NCBI GenBank assembly: GCA_964451415.1
Contig: CAYVHU010000009.1
Coordinates: 47,454-111,453 of the forward strand
Source of the DNA: CAYVHU01 sp964451415
Lineage (GTDB): Bacteria > Pseudomonadota > Alphaproteobacteria > Rhodospirillales > Magnetovibrionaceae
Length of the DNA: 64,000 nucleotides
Direction of reading: 5' to 3'
Shown here: positions 43,758 through 52,333 of the stretch, piece after piece
How the letters are laid out: each line of letters starts with the position of its first letter
Position numbering within the stretch: the stretch's first letter is position 1
The notes under the pieces: generated by a model
The model's database searches: none
The model's input: the letters and a program-made list of their open reading frames with translations, nothing else
What the model was told of the DNA's origin: nothing
Position numbers and translations under genes: made by a program

Positions 43758-44954
43758 CTAGATTTCCAGCGCCATCGCTGCGGATTTACGTTTCTTGTGA
43801 TACCACAACGTCACCAGAAACGTCGCCGCAAGGGTTGGCACCATGGCGTAAGTCACCGCACTCCACCCCGACAAGTGGAACAGCCAGCCCGATGAAAACG
43901 ATCCCGTGGCTGCGGCGGCAAAGACGATGAGTTCATTCGTTCCCTGGGTTTTGGCTTTCTCGCTGAATTGATAGGCCTCGATGAGCAGGGTCGAACCGCC
44001 GACGTATAAAAAATTCCACGCCACGCCCAAAAAAATCAATGTTGCGGCAAAATTCAGCACTGTCGTGCCCGCGTGGGCAAGCAAGAGGCTCATGGAAAAT
44101 AACACCATGCCGGCATACAAGATGGTCAACAGGCCGAAACGGTGGATCAGCGTGCCGGTGAAAAAAGACGGCACGAACATCGCCAGAACGTGCCACTGAA
44201 TAACCGAGCCCGTTTTGTCGAGCGCATAGGCATGCGCCGACATGGCCAGGGGTGTCGCCGTCATAACCAGGACCATCATCGCGTAACCGGCTGCCGCATT
44301 CATGACCGCAGCAATGAACACAGGCTGACGCACGATGGTGCTCAAAGGCCGCGCGCTTTCGTCCGCAATTTGTGCAGACGGCAAGGGGATTTTCAAAAAG
44401 GCGATGGGAATCAACGATAAAACACTCACCGAGCCCGCCATCAAGAACGCGCCTGCAAACGGCACCGGCGCCAGAAAATTACGACTTTCCACCGCCAGGG
44501 TCGGGCCAATGAATGCAGAAATCACCCCGCCCAGCAACACCAGCGAGACCGCCCGCGAGACGTAGTTCCGTGGTGCGCTTTCCACGGCGGCAAAACGGTA
44601 ATATTGCGTACACGCCTGATACAGACCCATCGCCACCATGGCCACGCAGAAGAAAACAAAACTTTCCTGCGCAATGGCATAAGCCGCGAATATTCCTGAA
44701 AAAGCCCCGGCCATCGCACCGATCATGAAGCCCACGCGCCGACCGACACGTTTCATCACAAACGACATGGGGATCGTGCTCAAGGCCGTCCCCACGATCA
44801 TCAGCGCGATCGGCAGCGTGGCGAACAATTTATTTTCAGCCAACAACTGCCCCACCAGACCGGCAAAGGTAATGGCTGTCACCGAGGAAACCAGATACAG
44901 GCCCTGGGCGCTTGCCAGCAAAAAAACGTTCCGGCGAAACTGCGCAACGGGCAT
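43758..44954 (-). CDS. Major facilitator superfamily transporter
   Basis: The product has 398 aa with about twelve hydrophobic segments. The ATG at 44954 follows GGAGGAAAG. The loop after helix 2 reads MKRVGRRVGFMIGAMAGAF, resembling the MFS motif A. SVIQWHVLAMFVPSFFTGTLIHRFG in the second half is the corresponding repeat. It belongs to a group related to YdhP/NreB-like exporters, but the substrate cannot be named. It adjoins the EamA gene, from which it is separated by one base. Confidence 0.85.
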   Translation of the reverse strand: MPVAQFRRNVFLLASAQGLYLVSSVTAITFAGLVGQLLAENKLFATLPIALMIVGTALSTIPMSFVMKRVGRRVGFMIGAMAGAFSGIFAAYAIAQESFVFFCVAMVAMGLYQACTQYYRFAAVESAPRNYVSRAVSLVLLGGVISAFIGPTLAVESRNFLAPVPFAGAFLMAGSVSVLSLIPIAFLKIPLPSAQIADESARPLSTIVRQPVFIAAVMNAAAGYAMMVLVMTATPLAMSAHAYALDKTGSVIQWHVLAMFVPSFFTGTLIHRFGLLTILYAGMVLFSMSLLLAHAGTTVLNFAATLIFLGVAWNFLYVGGSTLLIEAYQFSEKAKTQGTNELIVFAAAATGSFSSGWLFHLSGWSAVTYAMVPTLAATFLVTLWYHKKRKSAAMALEI

Positions 44955-44955
44955 G

Positions 44956-45873
44956 TCAGCTTTCCTCCGCCGCACGGGACGTTCGTGCCCTTTTCGCGGT
45001 GGTGGTCAGGTAAATTCCCGCAACAATGGGAACGATGCCGATCACATGATAAATTTTCAAGCTTTCCCCCAGAAAAATGATGGAAAAAACGGCCGCAAAC
45101 AACGGGATAAGGTTAATGAACAGCCCCGCCTTGTTCGCCCCGATGCGCGGGACGGCGGCATTCCAGCATAAAAACGCGGCAATGGAGGCAAACACCGCAA
45201 CATAAGCCAGCACCAAAACGGTGGAAATCGTCACATCGAACCCGCCTCTGGTCTTGAATTCCCACAAGTACAAGGGAAACAAAATCACCACCGCAATCAT
45301 ATTGGTGGTGCCCAGCAACACCAGTGGCGGCAATGCCTTTGGCGCGCGCTTGAGCAGTACCGAATAAATCGACCAGGCCACCACCGCACCCAGCACCCAC
45401 AAATCGCCCGGATCAAAACTGAGGTTAAGCAATACGCTGAACTGGCCGCGCGCTATAATCGTCGCCACCCCCAAGAGCGATAAGCCAATACCCAGCATCT
45501 GCCGAGAATTGAGGCGCTCGTCACGCGCCACGAACGACACCAGCGGGATCACCATGGGCATACTCGCCAAAACGACGGCGGCGTTGATGGCTTCGGTGGT
45601 GTTCAGTGCGATATAGGTGAAGCTATGGAAAATCACCATGCCAAACAATGCCAGAACAAACAAAATACCGAACTTTTCGCGGATGACGGCGCGGTGACGC
45701 CAAATTCCGGGAAGCACGAACGGGCTGAGAAGCGCCGCCGACAAAAACCACCGCCAAAAGGATAGGCTGAGCGGCCCGATCGCCGTATGCGCCCAGCGCC
45801 CGACGACAAAGTTCCCGCCCCAAAAAAGTGCGGACAAGGTCAGCAAAACGGTAGGCGGAAAACGATTCAGCAT
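44956..45873 (-). CDS. EamA/DMT-family transporter
   Basis: The product has about 305 aa with ten predicted helices in two EamA repeats. LLTLSALFWGGNFVVGRWAH opens the first and GDLWVLGAVVAWSIYSVLLK the second, typical of drug/metabolite exporters. ATG 45873 is preferred because it starts just before the first helix; ATG 45906 is also possible. Neither has a good ribosome-binding site. It precedes the MFS gene, so both may export related metabolites. Confidence 0.88.
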   Translation of the reverse strand: MLNRFPPTVLLTLSALFWGGNFVVGRWAHTAIGPLSLSFWRWFLSAALLSPFVLPGIWRHRAVIREKFGILFVLALFGMVIFHSFTYIALNTTEAINAAVVLASMPMVIPLVSFVARDERLNSRQMLGIGLSLLGVATIIARGQFSVLLNLSFDPGDLWVLGAVVAWSIYSVLLKRAPKALPPLVLLGTTNMIAVVILFPLYLWEFKTRGGFDVTISTVLVLAYVAVFASIAAFLCWNAAVPRIGANKAGLFINLIPLFAAVFSIIFLGESLKIYHVIGIVPIVAGIYLTTTAKRARTSRAAEES

Positions 45874-46070
45874 AAATCCGGGGGTCCATTCAAAGGCACG
45901 ACGCATAGAACACGACATTGATTTTTAACGTACCTTTTTTAACCAGACATTCCAATTCGTTATCCGGGACCTCCCCCTTCAGTCGGGCAAGGGGGTTGAC
46001 AGCCATGGTGCGTTCATGCTTTGTTCTTTTTTGAAGAAACGATGTACGTCCCGTAAAAAGGAGACCCATC

Positions 46071-46154
46071 ATGAGTGTTTTTCGTATTGTCAACGAAATC
46101 GCCGTCGTCAGCGCCTTGCTCGGCGCAAGCTACGTGATGCTGATGGTGATGTAG
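46071..46154 (+). CDS. 27-residue membrane mini-protein
   Basis: This ORF reads MSVFRIVNEIAVVSALLGAS, then YVMLMVM, and has a strong AAAAGGAGA 8 nt upstream of the ATG. It consists almost wholly of one hydrophobic helix. The TAG stop codon (46152-46154) is shared with the first bases of the palindromic element that follows. The strong ribosome-binding site and membrane-helix content support a real small protein. I know no family for it. Confidence 0.5.
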   Translation: MSVFRIVNEIAVVSALLGASYVMLMVM

Positions 46155-46205
46155 GGGCCAGCCTCATTCAAACTAAAGCGTATCATTTGAATGAGTTTGG
46201 ACCCT
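46153..46205. repeat. Palindromic element, left copy (53 bp)
   Basis: AGGGGCCAGCCTCATTCAAA (46153-46172) pairs with TTTGAATGAGTTTGGACCCT (46186-46205), 17 of 20 positions, around a 13-base loop CTAAAGCGTATCA. Its reverse complement matches a single unit of the right-hand element, so the two are in inverted orientation about the gene between them. Both ends are flanked by T and A (TAGGG...CCCTA). Confidence 0.85.
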
Positions 46206-46274
46206 AGAAACAGATATTGACTCATGGTATGCGTAAGATAGACTATTACGCTCTTATGTAGAGTGGTGGTGTTT

Positions 46275-46688
46275 ATGTATCCTTGGCAAGCATGGTTTAA
46301 GCCGTTCTGGCAACCCGATGATGCGTCGTCCTATTATGCCCCCCTCAGCGGGCCGACGAACACGAACACGCTCACCGATTGGTTCTCGCCAGATATCAAC
46401 ATCAATGTCGGCGATCCCCGGCTTGAGCGCGCGATTACGCACAACGTCGCCACCTACGGCCGACAACTGGGCGTGGTCATGGACGCCCTGAACGCGCTCG
46501 GCGAAGCCACCAAAAATGCCCGGCTTCCGGCCCTGGAAGCGTTAAGGGAAATGAGCGCACAAATCGAGGCCGAAAAGGAGCGCAATCGCAATACCTTCGA
46601 GGCGAAAACCCTCGCCGCCCTCGAAACCCTGAAGTCCGCGGATCCTGAAGGCTTTAAACGGGTCATGGGACACATCGAGACATCTTAG
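46275..46688 (+). CDS. Hypothetical protein bracketed by palindromic elements
   Basis: The product has about 137 aa from ATG 46275; a GTG at 46263 would add four residues. The N-terminal part is aromatic and Pro-rich (MYPWQAWFKPFWQPDD); the rest is helical with heptad-like stretches (LGVVMDALNALGEATKNAR, ALREMSAQIEAEKERNRN). The look is that of a phasin-like or coiled-coil protein, but I cannot assign a family. Its stop TAG (46686-46688) is formed with the first bases of the right palindromic element. Confidence 0.6.
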   Translation: MYPWQAWFKPFWQPDDASSYYAPLSGPTNTNTLTDWFSPDININVGDPRLERAITHNVATYGRQLGVVMDALNALGEATKNARLPALEALREMSAQIEAEKERNRNTFEAKTLAALETLKSADPEGFKRVMGHIETS

Positions 46689-46803
46689 GGTCCAGACTCA
46701 TTCAAATGATACGCTTTCGTTTGCCAGCCCCATTCAAATGATACGCTTTCGTTTGCCAGCCCCATTCAAATGATACGCTTTCGTTTGAATGAGTCTGGAC
46801 CCT
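46687..46803. repeat. Palindromic element, right copy, with internal 32-bp tandem repeats
   Basis: Perfect 20-bp terminal inverted repeats: AGGGTCCAGACTCATTCAAA (46687-46706) and TTTGAATGAGTCTGGACCCT (46784-46803). Inside, a 32-bp unit starting CATTCAAATGATACGCTTTC is present at 46699-46730 and 46731-46762 and as a partial third copy from 46763 to 46786. It lies between the hypothetical gene and the convergent VOC gene and could end transcription on both strands. Confidence 0.9.
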
Positions 46804-46824
46804 AAAATTCAAGGTTCGTTCAGA

Positions 46825-47253
46825 TTACAGTTTGTCCGGTAAAGTCAACGCCCCGCTTTTATCCGGGACCAACTGCGCAACATACGTAAATTCCCAGGGA
46901 TGCCCATCGGGGTCCGCAACGTAGCCGGTATACCCGCCCCAGGGCATTTCGTGCGGTGCTTTCAAGAGCGTCGCCCCCGCCTCAAGCGCCTTTGCGAACA
47001 AGGCGTCGACCTCTTCACGGCCATGGGTATTCACCGCCAACGTCATGCCGCCGGGTCTGGGGGCATCCAGCCCCGTATCGCCGTTGAGCGCGTCTTGAAG
47101 ATAAAGGCCAAGAACCTGGCCTGCGGATTGAAAAAAAGTGATTTCATCCATACTGATGGGCGCAGTTTCCCATCCCATGGCTTCGTAATAGGCGCGCGAT
47201 ACCGCCATGTCTTTCACGCCGAGTGTAATCAGATGGATACGTGGTAAATTCAT
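46825..47253 (-). CDS. VOC-family (glyoxalase-like) protein
   Basis: The product has 142 aa from ATG 47253, which has GGAGCC upstream. The two beta-alpha-beta-beta-beta modules are visible as IHLITLGVKDMAVSRAYYEAMGW and GYTGYVADPDGHPWEFTYV. His7 and the C-terminal glutamate sit at the usual metal positions. Substrate unknown; related proteins include glyoxalase and bleomycin-resistance homologues. It follows the thioesterase gene by 13 bp and is probably cotranscribed. Confidence 0.85.
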   Translation of the reverse strand: MNLPRIHLITLGVKDMAVSRAYYEAMGWETAPISMDEITFFQSAGQVLGLYLQDALNGDTGLDAPRPGGMTLAVNTHGREEVDALFAKALEAGATLLKAPHEMPWGGYTGYVADPDGHPWEFTYVAQLVPDKSGALTLPDKL

Positions 47254-47266
47254 CGTCTTTGGCTCC

Positions 47267-47668
47267 TTATTCCGGCGGAACTGGGCGTTTTTCGCCGTTT
47301 TCGTCCAACGCCACGAACACATACTCGCCTTCGGTCACGCGAATATCCGACGTTTGCGCGCCGACGCGCCGATGCGCCCACGCCTGAACATGGATGACCA
47401 GCGAAGTCCTGCCAACCTTTGTGATTTCCGTATAACAGCAAACCACATCGCCCACATGGACCGGACGGTGAAATTCCATCGCCGTGATGGCCACCGTGGC
47501 GACGCGGCCCTGGGCGCGGTCCGCCGCCGTAATGCCACCCGCAATGTCCATTTGCGCCAACAGCCATCCACCGAAAATGTTGCCCCCGGAATTGACGTTT
47601 GCGGGCATGGCCAATTGGCGGATGGCCAGTTGGCCGCGCGGTTGCTCGTTCCTTTCGGATTCGCTCAT
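47267..47668 (-). CDS. Acyl-CoA thioesterase (YciA-like hotdog fold)
   Basis: The product has 133 aa from ATG 47668 with AGGGAG upstream. The open frame extends further to 48241, but that part is antisense to parE. LAIRQLAMPANVNSGGNIFGGWLLAQMD, here seen as MPANVNSGGNIFGGWLLAQM, carries the hotdog helix and catalytic asparagine/aspartate region, followed by ATVAITAMEFHRPVHVGDVV. The family hydrolyses acyl-CoA esters. It is divergent from parE. Confidence 0.9.
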   Translation of the reverse strand: MSESERNEQPRGQLAIRQLAMPANVNSGGNIFGGWLLAQMDIAGGITAADRAQGRVATVAITAMEFHRPVHVGDVVCCYTEITKVGRTSLVIHVQAWAHRRVGAQTSDIRVTEGEYVFVALDENGEKRPVPPE

Positions 47669-47809
47669 GTCTAAACCGCTCCCTATGGCTGACACTCCAA
47701 TATTTTGTGCTGCCACCTGCAAAAGAGTACCGTATGATGGGGCGTAGGCGCTACCTTCTATTTTCTTTATACGTGGTGCACAGACCATCAAAACGATCCG
47801 TGAGTTCCC

Positions 47810-49858
47810 ATGAGCGACCTGTTCGACGCCAATGCCCCGAAAACAAAGAAAGCGCCCGCCGGAAAAGCGGCGCTCAAGCCCCGCACACGCGCCAGCAAAG
47901 ATGGCTACAGCGCCGCCGATATTGAGGTCCTGGAGGGACTGGAACCGGTACGCAAACGCCCCGGCATGTACATCGGCGGCACGGATGAACGGGCTTACCA
48001 CCATCTGGCGGCGGAAGTCCTCGATAACGCCATGGACGAAGCGGTGGCGGGCCACGCCACGGTGATCGACGTTAACCTGGAAGCGGGAAACCGTTTGACC
48101 ATCAAGGACAATGGGCGCGGCATTCCCGTGGATGAGCACCCCAAATTCAAAGGCATCTCGGCGCTGGAGGTGATCTTTACCACGCTGCATTCGGGCGGAA
48201 AGTTTGGCGGTGGAGCGTACAAGACCTCCGGCGGGCTGCACGGCGTCGGGTCATGCGTGGTAAACGCCCTATCTTCGGAACTGATTGTTGAGGTGGCGAA
48301 GGACAAACAGCTCTGGCGGCAGACCTATAGCCGTGGCAAGCCGACATCGAAGCTGGAAAACGTCGGGTCCGTCAACGGCCGGCGCGGCACACAAGTGAGT
48401 TTCGTTCCCGATGTCGATATTTTCGGCACCCGCACCCATTTCCGTCCGCACACGCTGTGGCGCATGGTGCGTTCCAAGGCCTATTTGTTTCGCGGGGTTA
48501 AAATACGCTGGAACTGCGATACGGCTTTGCTCGGCGACAAAGATGACAAAGGCGTTCCGGAAAAGGCGGACCTGCATTTTCCCGGCGGCCTTGCGGACTA
48601 TGTCGTGGAAAGGCTCAAGGAACGCCGCGTCGTCACGCCGCTTCCGTTCGCCGCACAGGTTGATTTTTCCGATGAGCCCGGACGCGTGGAATGGGCTGTG
48701 GCTTGGCCGCTGGACGAAGACGGTTTTTTAAACTCCTACTGCAACACCGTCCCCACGCCCCAGGGCGGCACCCACGAATCGGGATTGAAGAGCGCGCTGA
48801 CGAAGGGTGTTAAGGCGTATGCGGAACTCATCAGCACAAAGGGCGCCGCTAAGATCGTCGCCGACGACTTGCTCGGCGGCGCGACGGTGATGCTTTCAAC
48901 ATTCATTGCCGATCCGCAATTTCAAGGCCAAACCAAGGACAGATTGGCCAACCCGCATGCCGCACGCCTGGTGGAAAATGCGGTGCGCGATCGTTTCGAT
49001 ATCTGGCTGTCGTCCGATCCCAAGGTCGCCAAGGCGCTGGTGGAATACACTCTTGAGCGCACCAATCACCGCCTGCGGCGCAAGCTGGATCAAGAAACCA
49101 AACGCAAATCGGCCACCAAACGCCTACGACTGCCGGGCAAACTGGCCGATTGCAGCCAGACGTCTCAAGAAGGCACTGAACTGTTCATCGTCGAAGGCGA
49201 TTCCGCGGGCGGTTCGGCCAAACAAGCCCGCAATCGTAAAACCCAGGCGATCCTGCCGCTGCGTGGAAAAATCCTCAATGTCGCCAGCGCCACGGCGGAC
49301 AAGCTTAAGGCCAATCAGGAACTCTCCGATCTGGTCGAGGCTTTGGGGTGCGGCACACGCAAGAATTATACGGAAACGGCGCTGCGCTATGAAAGAATCA
49401 TCGTCATGACCGATGCCGATGTGGACGGTGCGCACATCGCATCCCTTCTGATGACGTTTTTCTTTCGCGAGATGCCCAAACTCATTGAAAATGGGCATCT
49501 TTTTCTCGCTTTACCGCCCCTGTACCGCATCACGCAGGGCGCTAAAATGATGTATGCGCGCGACGATGAACACAAAGACAAACTGATGAAAACCGTATTT
49601 TCAGGTCGCGGAAAAATCGACATCAGCCGCTTCAAAGGGCTGGGCGAAATGCCGCCTGCGCAGTTGAAGGAAACCACCATGAAACCGGACAATCGCACGT
49701 TGCTGCGGATCACCATTCCCTCCGGCCTTGAGGCGAACGATTGGGATGACCGGCGCGACACCGAAGAATTGGTGGAAAGCCTGATGGGCAGAAAAGCGGA
49801 ACTACGCTATGCCTTCATCCAGGAACACGCCCGTTTTGTCGAAGATATCGACGTTTGA
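47810..49858 (+). CDS. parE: DNA topoisomerase IV subunit B
   Basis: ParE (682 aa) supplies the ATPase half of topoisomerase IV, which unlinks daughter chromosomes. GHKL motifs: EVLDNAMDEAVAGH, DNGRGIPVDEHP and SGGLHGVGSCVVNALS. The TOPRIM part has EGDSAGGSAKQARNRKTQ and DADVDGAHIASLL, and the end GLGEMPPAQLKETTM. The length (no large insertion, long N-terminal leader of about 30 residues) favours ParE over GyrB. parC is not in the window. Confidence 0.95.
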   Translation: MSDLFDANAPKTKKAPAGKAALKPRTRASKDGYSAADIEVLEGLEPVRKRPGMYIGGTDERAYHHLAAEVLDNAMDEAVAGHATVIDVNLEAGNRLTIKDNGRGIPVDEHPKFKGISALEVIFTTLHSGGKFGGGAYKTSGGLHGVGSCVVNALSSELIVEVAKDKQLWRQTYSRGKPTSKLENVGSVNGRRGTQVSFVPDVDIFGTRTHFRPHTLWRMVRSKAYLFRGVKIRWNCDTALLGDKDDKGVPEKADLHFPGGLADYVVERLKERRVVTPLPFAAQVDFSDEPGRVEWAVAWPLDEDGFLNSYCNTVPTPQGGTHESGLKSALTKGVKAYAELISTKGAAKIVADDLLGGATVMLSTFIADPQFQGQTKDRLANPHAARLVENAVRDRFDIWLSSDPKVAKALVEYTLERTNHRLRRKLDQETKRKSATKRLRLPGKLADCSQTSQEGTELFIVEGDSAGGSAKQARNRKTQAILPLRGKILNVASATADKLKANQELSDLVEALGCGTRKNYTETALRYERIIVMTDADVDGAHIASLLMTFFFREMPKLIENGHLFLALPPLYRITQGAKMMYARDDEHKDKLMKTVFSGRGKIDISRFKGLGEMPPAQLKETTMKPDNRTLLRITIPSGLEANDWDDRRDTEELVESLMGRKAELRYAFIQEHARFVEDIDV

Positions 49859-49959
49859 CGCCCCTTGCCACGATAAGCGCGAAACATGTGTTTCACGTTC
49901 TCGCCCGGAGATGACAGAAGTGTTGCAGGCTGTCCTCGGGCCGCTTAAAGTGCCTCTCC

Positions 49960-50748
49960 ATGAATGCTCCACAGCAACCTGACACACCACTCTTGGACGT
50001 CCGCGACATCCACAAACGCTTCGGCGAAACCGAGGTACTGAACGGCGTCTCCATCCAGGCGCGCCGTGGCGATGTGATCACAATTTTGGGCTCCAGCGGT
50101 TCGGGAAAAAGCACTTTTCTACGCTGTATCAATTACCTGGAAACGCCGAACCGGGGGCGCGTCATCATTGATGGTGAGGAAATCCGCACCAAACCTGGCG
50201 CGGACGGCGCAACTGTTCCTGCGGACCAAAAACAGTTGGCGCGGCTGCGTGCGCGCATCGGCTTCGTATTCCAGTCTTTCAATTTGTGGCCACACCTGAC
50301 GGTTCTGGAAAACATTATCGAGGCTCCGATTCGCGTTTCCAAACATCCCCGGAAGCAGGCGATAGACCACGCGGAAGCCCTTCTGGCACGCGTCGGACTT
50401 GCGGACAAACGCGATCATTATCCCGTGCACCTTTCCGGCGGCCAACAACAACGCGCGGCCATTGCACGCACGTTGGCGATGGAACCGGAGGTCCTTTTGT
50501 TCGATGAGCCGACGTCCGCGCTCGACCCGGAACTGGTAAACGAGGTGCTTGGCGTCATGCGCGACCTCGCCGAGGAAGGGCGCACCATGTTGATCGTTAC
50601 CCACGAAATGGGCTTTGCCCGCGAGGTATCATCCTGGAGCATGTTCCTGCACGAGGGCAAAGTCGAGGAACAAGGCGCGCCACACCATATGTTCAAGTCG
50701 CCGCAGTCGCAACGGGTCCGCCAATTCATGGCCAGCCACATTCACTAA
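49960..50748 (+). CDS. Polar amino acid ABC transporter, ATP-binding protein (HisP-like)
   Basis: This ATPase (262 aa) of a PAAT-type importer has Walker A GSSGSGKST, signature LSGGQQQRAAIARTL and Walker B VLLFDEPTSALDPELV. The RCINYLETPNRG segment and long loop before the Q-loop (FQSFNLWPHLTVLENI) are typical of HisP/GlnQ/ArtP. It heads an operon of ATPase, binding protein and two permeases. Amino acid specificity is uncertain; cationic amino acids are the best guess from the binder. Confidence 0.93.
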   Translation: MNAPQQPDTPLLDVRDIHKRFGETEVLNGVSIQARRGDVITILGSSGSGKSTFLRCINYLETPNRGRVIIDGEEIRTKPGADGATVPADQKQLARLRARIGFVFQSFNLWPHLTVLENIIEAPIRVSKHPRKQAIDHAEALLARVGLADKRDHYPVHLSGGQQQRAAIARTLAMEPEVLLFDEPTSALDPELVNEVLGVMRDLAEEGRTMLIVTHEMGFAREVSSWSMFLHEGKVEEQGAPHHMFKSPQSQRVRQFMASHIH

Positions 50749-50789
50749 ATCTCATAAAAAAATGTGTATCTTGGAGGGAGTTATCGAAA

Positions 50790-51548
50790 ATGTTTAGATT
50801 TATCAGAACCTTGAGCGTCGCCGCACTGGCCGTGCTGAGTCTGAGTGTTACCCAAGCCGCCGCGGCCGGAAAACTGCGCATCGGCACCGAAGGTGCTTAT
50901 CCTCCGTTTAATTTCGTTGACAGCAACGGCGCATTGCAAGGCTTCGACGTGGATATCGCCAAAGCGCTGTGCACACACATGAAAACGGATTGCACGTTCA
51001 TCAAACAAAACTGGGACGGCATCATTCCGGCACTTATGGCAAAGAAACTCGATGCCATCGTGGCTTCCATGTCGATCACACCAGAACGCAAAAAAGCCGT
51101 CGATTTCACCAATCGCTACTATACCAACAAGCTGCAATTCGTCGCCAAAACGGGCATGACGCTGGATACCTCCGTCGCCGGACTGAAGGGCAAGGTCATC
51201 GGCGCGCAACGCGCAACAGTCAGTGGCGAATGGCTGGAAAAAAATCGTCCCGGCGCAACGATCAAACTTTACGACACCCAGGAAAACGCCTACCTGGACC
51301 TCGCTTCGGGACGTCTGGACGCCGTGTTGGCGGACGCCTTGGTAAATTACGAATGGCTGAAATCCGACGCCGGAAAGAAATTCGAATTCAAGGGGAAACC
51401 CGTTTTCAACGGCGATTTGATCGGCATCGCGGTGCGCAAGGGCGACACGGCGCTGCGCTTGAAGTTGAACAAGGCCCTTGCCGCAATCATGGCCGACGGC
51501 ACCTACGCCAAGATCAACGCCAAGTACTTCCCGTTCTCCATCTATTGA
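50790..51548 (+). CDS. Polar amino acid ABC transporter, periplasmic binding protein
   Basis: The product has 252 aa. A signal peptide (TLSVAALAVLSLSVTQAAAA) is followed by RIGTEGAYPPFNFVDSNG, FDVDIAKALC and CTFIKQNWDGIIPALMAKK, which match the lysine/arginine/ornithine- and histidine-binding group. The MSITPERKKAVDFTNRYY segment is the hinge region. It starts 41 bp after the ATPase gene behind GGAGGGAG. A terminator-like hairpin follows, probably giving more binder than permease. Confidence 0.93.
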   Translation: MFRFIRTLSVAALAVLSLSVTQAAAAGKLRIGTEGAYPPFNFVDSNGALQGFDVDIAKALCTHMKTDCTFIKQNWDGIIPALMAKKLDAIVASMSITPERKKAVDFTNRYYTNKLQFVAKTGMTLDTSVAGLKGKVIGAQRATVSGEWLEKNRPGATIKLYDTQENAYLDLASGRLDAVLADALVNYEWLKSDAGKKFEFKGKPVFNGDLIGIAVRKGDTALRLKLNKALAAIMADGTYAKINAKYFPFSIY

Positions 51549-51562
51549 TACCGCGTGCGCGC

Positions 51563-51592
51563 AAACCGGCGGGAGCATCTTCCCGCCGGTTT
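51563..51592 (+). terminator. Intra-operon terminator-like hairpin
   Basis: AAACCGGCGGGA (51563-51574) and TCCCGCCGGTTT (51581-51592) form a perfect 12-bp stem with a six-base loop, followed by TT then CC. It lies 14 bp after the binder stop and before the permease start, where partial termination would tune subunit ratios. Confidence 0.8.
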
Positions 51593-51621
51593 TTCCATAC
51601 ACAACGTTTCAAGGCCGTAAC

Positions 51622-52317
51622 ATGATCGACTTGCACGGATTTGCCGCGCTGCTTCTAGCCGGGACGTGGGTCACGGTGCGCCTTGCGCTTTGCGCTCTGG
51701 TGGTGGGACTGGTGCTGGGCCTTCTCGGCGCAACGGCAAAACTTTCACCGTTCAGAGTGCTCCGCTGGCTGGGGGACAGCTATTCGACACTGGTGCGCGG
51801 CCTGCCTGAATTCCTGGTGGTGTTGACGTTTTATTTCGGCGCATCGCAAGCGTTGATGGCGGTGGCCTCGCACTTCGGCTACGACGACTACATCGACGTC
51901 AGCGCTTTCACAGCGGGAACAGCGGCACTGGGCTTCATCTTCGGAGCTTATGCCAGCGAGTTGTTCCGCGGCTCCTTGCTGGGCGTTGCACCGGGCCAGC
52001 GCGAAGCCGCCCTGGCCCTAGGCATGGGGCGAAGCCTGACGTTCCGCCGCATCATTCTGCCCCAGATGTGGCGCATCGCGCTGCCGGGTCTTGGCAATTT
52101 ATTTCTGGTTTTGTTGAAAGACACGGCGCTGGTTTCCGTTGTCGGCCTGGAAGAACTGATGCGCATGACGGATTTTGCCGTCGGACGCACGAAAGAGCCG
52201 TTTACCTTCTATCTCGCTGCCGCGCTGATCTATCTGAGCTTGAGTGCGATCACATCCTTCGCTCTGCAACGTCTCGAAGCGCGCACCAACATCGGTGTCA
52301 AGGCGCTCGCGGTATGA
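51622..52317 (+). CDS. Polar amino acid ABC transporter, permease (HisQ-like)
   Basis: The product has 231 aa and about five membrane helices. The ATG at 51622 is used; the frame is open upstream to 51478 but that part overlaps the binder gene. TLVRGLPEFLVVLTFYFG and the EAA loop GVAPGQREAALALGMGRSLT are PAAT permease signatures; KDTALVSVVGLEELMRMT follows. It forms a heterodimeric channel with the next permease. Confidence 0.92.
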   Translation: MIDLHGFAALLLAGTWVTVRLALCALVVGLVLGLLGATAKLSPFRVLRWLGDSYSTLVRGLPEFLVVLTFYFGASQALMAVASHFGYDDYIDVSAFTAGTAALGFIFGAYASELFRGSLLGVAPGQREAALALGMGRSLTFRRIILPQMWRIALPGLGNLFLVLLKDTALVSVVGLEELMRMTDFAVGRTKEPFTFYLAAALIYLSLSAITSFALQRLEARTNIGVKALAV

Positions 52318-52333
52318 ATTGGCCCGCATCATC

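Noticed and set aside
45890..46093. 67-residue minus-strand ORF upstream of the EamA gene
   Set aside because: It overlaps the EamA gene's possible 5' end and the mini-protein start region, with no good ribosome-binding site or family features.
46699..46786. Short regularly repeated units considered as a CRISPR array
   Set aside because: The units are directly adjacent with no variable spacers and sit inside a palindromic element. No cas genes.
47669..48241. N-terminal extension of the thioesterase frame to 324 residues
   Set aside because: The extra part is antisense to parE and unlike any thioesterase. ATG 47668 has its own ribosome-binding site.
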